Of a stretch of DNA of 9,324 nucleotides, positions 6,306 through 9,324 are shown one piece after another. The notes below the pieces were generated by a model. The model saw only the letters and a program-made list of their open reading frames with translations, was not told the DNA's origin and made no database searches. How positions within the stretch are numbered: the first letter of the stretch is position 1; every line of letters begins with the position of its first letter. Origin of the DNA: an uncultured Selenomonas sp. (lineage in GTDB: Bacteria; Bacillota; Negativicutes; Selenomonadales; Selenomonadaceae); contig CALYVJ010000046.1 of the NCBI GenBank assembly GCA_945494195.1, forward strand, positions 1 through 9,324, in the 5' to 3' direction. The translations under genes were made by a program, and so were the position numbers.

Positions 6306-7496
6306 ATGCAAATGACAAATAAAACGCGATTGTGGCTGACGGTATTTTTAGGCATCATGTCCGCCATGGCACCTTTATCGACCGACATGTACCTGCCGGC
6401 ACTGCCGACGGTGCAGCTGGATTTTGGGATTTCGGCCTCATTGGCCCAGCTAACCTTGACGATGACGATTATCGGCATGGCGCTGGGGCAGATCTTTACA
6501 GGGCCCTTGAGTGACCGCTATGGACGGAAAGGGCCGTTGTTCATCGGGATGCTTTTGTTTATCGTATCGACAGCAGGCTGTGTCTTTGCCCAGGATATCC
6601 GGCTGTTTTTGGTATTCCGCTTCTTGGCCGGCTTTGCCGGGGCCAGCGGCATCGTCATCGCCCGGGCAATTGCGCGGGATGTCTGCGAAGGGGCAGAACT
6701 CACGCGGTTCTTTGCCCTGCTGATGATGGTCCATGGCCTGGCACCAATCCTCGCTCCAGTACTGGGCGGCCAAATCCTGTTGTTCACGAGCTGGCGCGGT
6801 GTCTTCGTGATGCTGGTATTCATTGGCATCCTGCAGGCCCTCGCAACGCTTATCTATAAGGAGACCCTGCCGCAGGACCAGCGGCTGCAAAATCTTGGCG
6901 AATCCTTCAAGAAATATCCGCAGCTGTTGAAAGACCGTTACTTTTTGGGACATTGCCTGTTGCAGTGCTTTATTTTCGGTGCGTTCTTTGCTTATTTGGC
7001 AGGTTCTTCCTTTGTCTTCCAGAATATCTATCAGGTATCCCCGCAACAGTTCAGCCTGATTTTCGGCTTCATCGGAATGGGGCTGATGTTTGCTGGCATG
7101 CTGCCGGCACGGCTGGCAGGGCGGGTGTCGGATGTGCTCTTGTTGAAATGGTCCATTGTGATTCCGCTGGCGGGTGCGATTGTCCTGTTGGCTGTGTTCT
7201 TGCTGGGGGCATCAATCACCTATACGGGGACGTGGTGGTTCTTCACGGTGGTTCCTCTGTCCGTCATGGGGGCTGCCAGCTTCTCGCTGGCGCTGTCGCG
7301 TCAGGGGCGTAATGCTGGCAGTGCCAGCGCCATGATTGGCTTTTTTTCCATGATCCTCGGTGCATGTATGATGCCGGTGGTGGGCATCATGGGGGACCAT
7401 ACGGCCATTCCGATGGCGGTAATCATGGTCACAGGTTATGCGCTGGGGGTAATCTGTTTCTATACGATGATTGCTCCGGAACATCGGACAGAATAA
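6306..7496 (+). CDS. Bcr/CflA-family multidrug MFS exporter
   Basis: A 396-residue, twelve-segment major facilitator of the DHA1 group, expected to expel drugs by proton antiport. Motifs: STDMYLPALP at residues 25-34 in the first segment (typical of Bcr/CflA), motif A as GPLSDRYGRK at 66-75, the ARAIARDVCEG block at 119-129, and antiporter motif C GLAPILAPVLGG at 144-155 followed by SWRGVF. The ATG has AAAGGAA about 6 nt upstream. It lies 84 bp after the merR gene in an AT-rich gap that holds TAAAAT at about 6265-6271 but no clear -35, so it may have its own promoter or be read through from merR. No terminator lies directly after its stop. Substrates of this family include bicyclomycin, chloramphenicol and sulfonamides, but the specificity here is unknown. 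Confidence 0.93.
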   Translation: MQMTNKTRLWLTVFLGIMSAMAPLSTDMYLPALPTVQLDFGISASLAQLTLTMTIIGMALGQIFTGPLSDRYGRKGPLFIGMLLFIVSTAGCVFAQDIRLFLVFRFLAGFAGASGIVIARAIARDVCEGAELTRFFALLMMVHGLAPILAPVLGGQILLFTSWRGVFVMLVFIGILQALATLIYKETLPQDQRLQNLGESFKKYPQLLKDRYFLGHCLLQCFIFGAFFAYLAGSSFVFQNIYQVSPQQFSLIFGFIGMGLMFAGMLPARLAGRVSDVLLLKWSIVIPLAGAIVLLAVFLLGASITYTGTWWFFTVVPLSVMGAASFSLALSRQGRNAGSASAMIGFFSMILGACMMPVVGIMGDHTAIPMAVIMVTGYALGVICFYTMIAPEHRTE

Positions 7497-7550
7497 AATA
7501 AAAGGAAAATAGAGGAAGAAACGCCTGCCGGAGCGAAATGTCTCAGATGA

Positions 7551-7942
7551 TGGGAGGCGATTCTGAGTCCGCATACGGTCATGTATGCGGATTATTTCCA
7601 CTTGTCGCCCGGGGCTGGGGCCGCTGGTTCCTTTGCCGCTTTCCGGGCTCCGCAGGTTCGGGTCGAAACTGCGTACCCCCTGTGACGCCGGAGGAACTTG
7701 CGTGGCTGGTATATGACGTCGATGTGCTTACGGAGCCGGAACCTATCGATTCCCCTGATCAGCTGGATGTCAAACGCTATGGTGTCATCGTCCAGTGTGG
7801 CGAACGCCGTGGACTGCTGCTGCCGGATTTGCCCGGCGTGGATTCTGTCAGCGAGCAGATTGCAATAGCGCGCCGTAAAGGCAATATTGACGAGTGGGAA
7901 GCGTATCAGCTCTGGCGCTTTGAAGTTGAGCGGCATGTTTGA
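7551..7942 (+). pseudogene. amrA: Broken AmmeMemoRadiSam system protein A gene (LigB-like piece plus AMMECR1 C-terminus)
   Basis: Two pieces of one fused gene lie next to each other in different frames. From about 7551 to 7675 one frame reads ILSPHTVMYADYFHLSPG followed by GAAGSFAAFRAPQVRVETAY, which resembles part of a class III extradiol dioxygenase (LigB/MEMO-like) domain; it has a TGA just upstream (7548) and another at 7683. From 7676 another frame reads PPVTPEEL, then DVDVLTEPEPI, YGVIVQCGERRGLLLPDLPGV and EQIAIARRKGNI, ending RFEVERHV at 7942. This is the C-terminal part of AMMECR1; its conserved LRGCIGT core is absent. The missing pieces are the first few dozen residues, most of the LigB-like domain and the first half of AMMECR1, so at least one large out-of-frame deletion at about 7675 and probably a second at about 7550 have occurred. 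A 134-residue frame from 7538 to 7942 joins nonsense to the AMMECR1 tail and is unlikely to be functional. The intact protein belongs to a system with a radical SAM partner, of uncertain function. Confidence 0.8.
7568..7591 (+). terminator. Hairpin downstream of the MFS gene, possible weak terminator
   Basis: A perfect 9-bp inverted repeat, TCCGCATAC (7568-7576) and GTATGCGGA (7583-7591), with loop GGTCAT, is followed by TTATTT. A second repeat, CTCAGA (7542-7547) with TCTGAG (7562-7567), sits just before it. It falls inside the amrA-like remnant (encoding SPHTVMYAD), so the symmetry may be chance, but no other terminator follows the MFS gene before 7982. Confidence 0.4.
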
Positions 7943-7981
7943 ACCGGAAAACTTTGCTAACGGGGCAGGAACGTGAAAGAA

Positions 7982-8009
7982 AAAGGACCTGGAATAATCC
8001 AGGTCCTTT
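7982..8009. terminator. Bidirectional terminator
   Basis: A perfect 11-bp stem, AAAGGACCTGG (7982-7992) with CCAGGTCCTTT (7999-8009), and a 6-nt loop. It lies between the amrA-like remnant on the plus strand and the convergent symporter ending at 8024. On the minus strand the upstream A run becomes a longer T tail (stem followed by TTTTTCTTT), so it terminates the symporter gene well. Confidence 0.88.
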
Positions 8010-8023
8010 CCTATAGAAGATGG

Positions 8024-9324
8024 TTAAGAGAGCGACGTAATAGGTACTGTCTTTTCAGAGAGCTTGCCCTTTAGGTCATGGTCGGTCATAGCGCATACGG
8101 ATGCGTCAGACCAGACATTCTCAGCTGTCTCAATCATATCAATGATGGTGTAAATCGGCAGGATGATACCCATGAGACCGATGGGAGCACCGATGGAACT
8201 CATCAGTGACAGGGTCAGAAAATAGCAGCCCATCGGGACCCCTGCATTGCCGACGGCGGCGAGAACCGCAATAAACAGCCAAGAAATCATTGTGCCCAGC
8301 GTCAGTTCAAAGCCTGCATTCTGCATGACAAAGAGTGAAGTGACGAGAATGAAGGCAGCGCAGCCGTTCATGTTGATGGTGGTGCAGATGGGCAGGACAA
8401 AGCGGGAGATGCGCGTATCTGCCTTGAGATTCTGCTCGGCAGAAGCCAGGGTGACCGGCAGGGTGCCGGCAGAACTCTTGGTGAAGAGAGCAACCGCAAC
8501 GGCAGGACTCATCTTCTTGAATACGTCGAGGGGATTGAGGCCGCGCAGCAGCAGGAACAGCGGCAGGATTACGAAGAACTGGATGGCGTTTCCGCCGAGG
8601 ACAACGGCCACGTATTTGCCGAGGGCTCCGACAATGACCCCGGCCTGGATCTGGGCAGCCAGTTGGCCGGCAAAAGCCAGGATGCCAAGGGGCAGGGCCC
8701 AAAGGATGGCTTTGATAAGCGTAAACAGCAGCTCCTGGATGCCGTAAAGCCCCTTGATGAGAACTTCACGGTTTTCGGTTTTGGGCATAAAGGCAAGAGC
8801 CAGGCCGACCGAAGCGGCAATCAGCATGACCGACAGCACATTGCCGGCCAAAAACGGCTGCAGCAGATTGTTCGGAATGACGGAAATGATATGATCATAA
8901 TAGGATAAGGACCCGACTTTATCCAATGGAACGGAAGCGGTGCCCGCGCCGACAACCTCGGCAGGAAGATTGCCCGGAGCAATCCAGAGATAGAGCAGCA
9001 GGCCGACGGCTGCTGCCGAAAAAGTCGTGAGCAGGGTATAGATCACGGCATGAGCGAAAATCGTCTTGGTTTCCTTTTTTCCCCCGAGGGACGAAAGGGT
9101 CGTGATGACAGCCAAGGCAATGGTGGGAACGGCAATGAATTGGAATAGCCGCGTGAACACCGTCGCGATGAAATTAAACAGTTCATTCAAGGCGGCTAGG
9201 CCGAGAGCGCCGAGGACACCACCGAGGATGAGTGCACTGAACCAGAGCAGCATCTGCTTGCGGCTGGCACCGGGATTATGCTGGCGCAGTGCTTCGTCAC
9301 GCGCCGTTTGGACGCGGTCATGCT
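8024..9324 (-). CDS. DAACS-family Na+:amino-acid symporter, SstT-like, 5' end outside window
   Basis: A sodium-coupled amino-acid uptake carrier of the DAACS (SLC1-like) family with the normal C-terminus. Counting from the Met at 9253: serine-rich hairpin KSSAGTLP at 259-266, NMNGCA at 294-299 (NMDGT in glutamate carriers), AAVGNAGVP at 332-340 for the second hairpin, and the last helix IIDMIETAENVWSDASVCAM at 370-389. There D372, T376, N379 and D383 align with GltPh D394, T398, N401 and D405, but the arginine that holds the side-chain carboxylate of Glu/Asp (R397) is E375. E. coli SstT also has Glu in this region (ETALN), so a neutral amino acid such as serine or threonine is more likely than glutamate or aspartate. 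The frame remains open without a stop to 9324, and no SD precedes the Met at 9253, so the true start is probably beyond the window and the N-terminus carries an extra hydrophilic stretch. Family is sure; substrate is inferred. Confidence 0.9.
   Translation of the reverse strand, partial: HDRVQTARDEALRQHNPGASRKQMLLWFSALILGGVLGALGLAALNELFNFIATVFTRLFQFIAVPTIALAVITTLSSLGGKKETKTIFAHAVIYTLLTTFSAAAVGLLLYLWIAPGNLPAEVVGAGTASVPLDKVGSLSYYDHIISVIPNNLLQPFLAGNVLSVMLIAASVGLALAFMPKTENREVLIKGLYGIQELLFTLIKAILWALPLGILAFAGQLAAQIQAGVIVGALGKYVAVVLGGNAIQFFVILPLFLLLRGLNPLDVFKKMSPAVAVALFTKSSAGTLPVTLASAEQNLKADTRISRFVLPICTTINMNGCAAFILVTSLFVMQNAGFELTLGTMISWLFIAVLAAVGNAGVPMGCYFLTLSLMSSIGAPIGLMGIILPIYTIIDMIETAENVWSDASVCAMTDHDLKGKLSEKTVPITSLS

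Noticed and set aside
8247..8747. A 166-codon plus-strand frame opposite the symporter
   Set aside because: Shadow of the DAACS gene; low-complexity Arg/Thr/Ala composition with no start signals.
1..9324. CRISPR arrays, tRNA or rRNA genes, insertion sequences, phage genes
   Set aside because: No regularly spaced repeats, clover-leaf patterns, transposase motifs or phage proteins were found on either strand.

Overview
The window looks like a chromosomal piece of a diderm Firmicute of the Negativicutes (Selenomonas, Mitsuokella or Megamonas-like). This rests on protein style, gene choice (a BASS transporter joined to panC and panD, a MepA-like MATE, a LigB/AMMECR1 fusion remnant) and Firmicute-type Shine-Dalgarno sites and terminators. 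It is inference; there is no rRNA or marker gene to settle it.

Layout. Positions 1-1093 (minus) hold a long open frame for a repetitive beta-helix-type protein that runs off the left edge. It has no signal peptide, and its best start signal (SD plus ATG at 1083) leads into a stop after two codons. Positions 1136-1622 are gene-free. They hold six DnaA boxes (1188-1315) laid out as two similar three-box modules, then an unidentified stretch with inverted repeats ending in a strong intrinsic terminator (1523-1555). From 1624 to 3834 (plus) runs a compact operon: a BASS-family transporter resembling the ketopantoate/pantoate transporter PanS, then panC and panD, closed by a terminator at 3842-3880. 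The three proteins can be read as one pathway: take up pantoate (or ketopantoate), make beta-alanine from aspartate with PanD, and join pantoate and beta-alanine with PanC.

Positions 3909-7496 are a drug-efflux block: a MepA-like MATE exporter (minus), a divergent MerR-family regulator with a BmrR-like effector domain (plus), and a Bcr/CflA-type MFS exporter (plus). The MATE promoter has TTGACA and TAAGAT separated by 19 bp with a dyad in the spacer, the hallmark of MerR-activated promoters.

Positions 7551-7942 hold the broken remains of an AmmeMemoRadiSam protein A gene: a piece of its LigB-like domain in one frame followed directly by the C-terminal part of its AMMECR1 domain in another frame. 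A terminator hairpin (7982-8009) separates it from a convergent DAACS-family sodium:amino-acid symporter (minus), which runs off the right edge and whose binding-site residues resemble SstT more than the glutamate/aspartate carriers.

The points most worth following up are the duplicated DnaA-box module away from dnaA, the PanS-PanC-PanD arrangement with no panB or panE in view, the decayed amrA-like fusion gene, and the adhesin-like gene with a disrupted 5' end.
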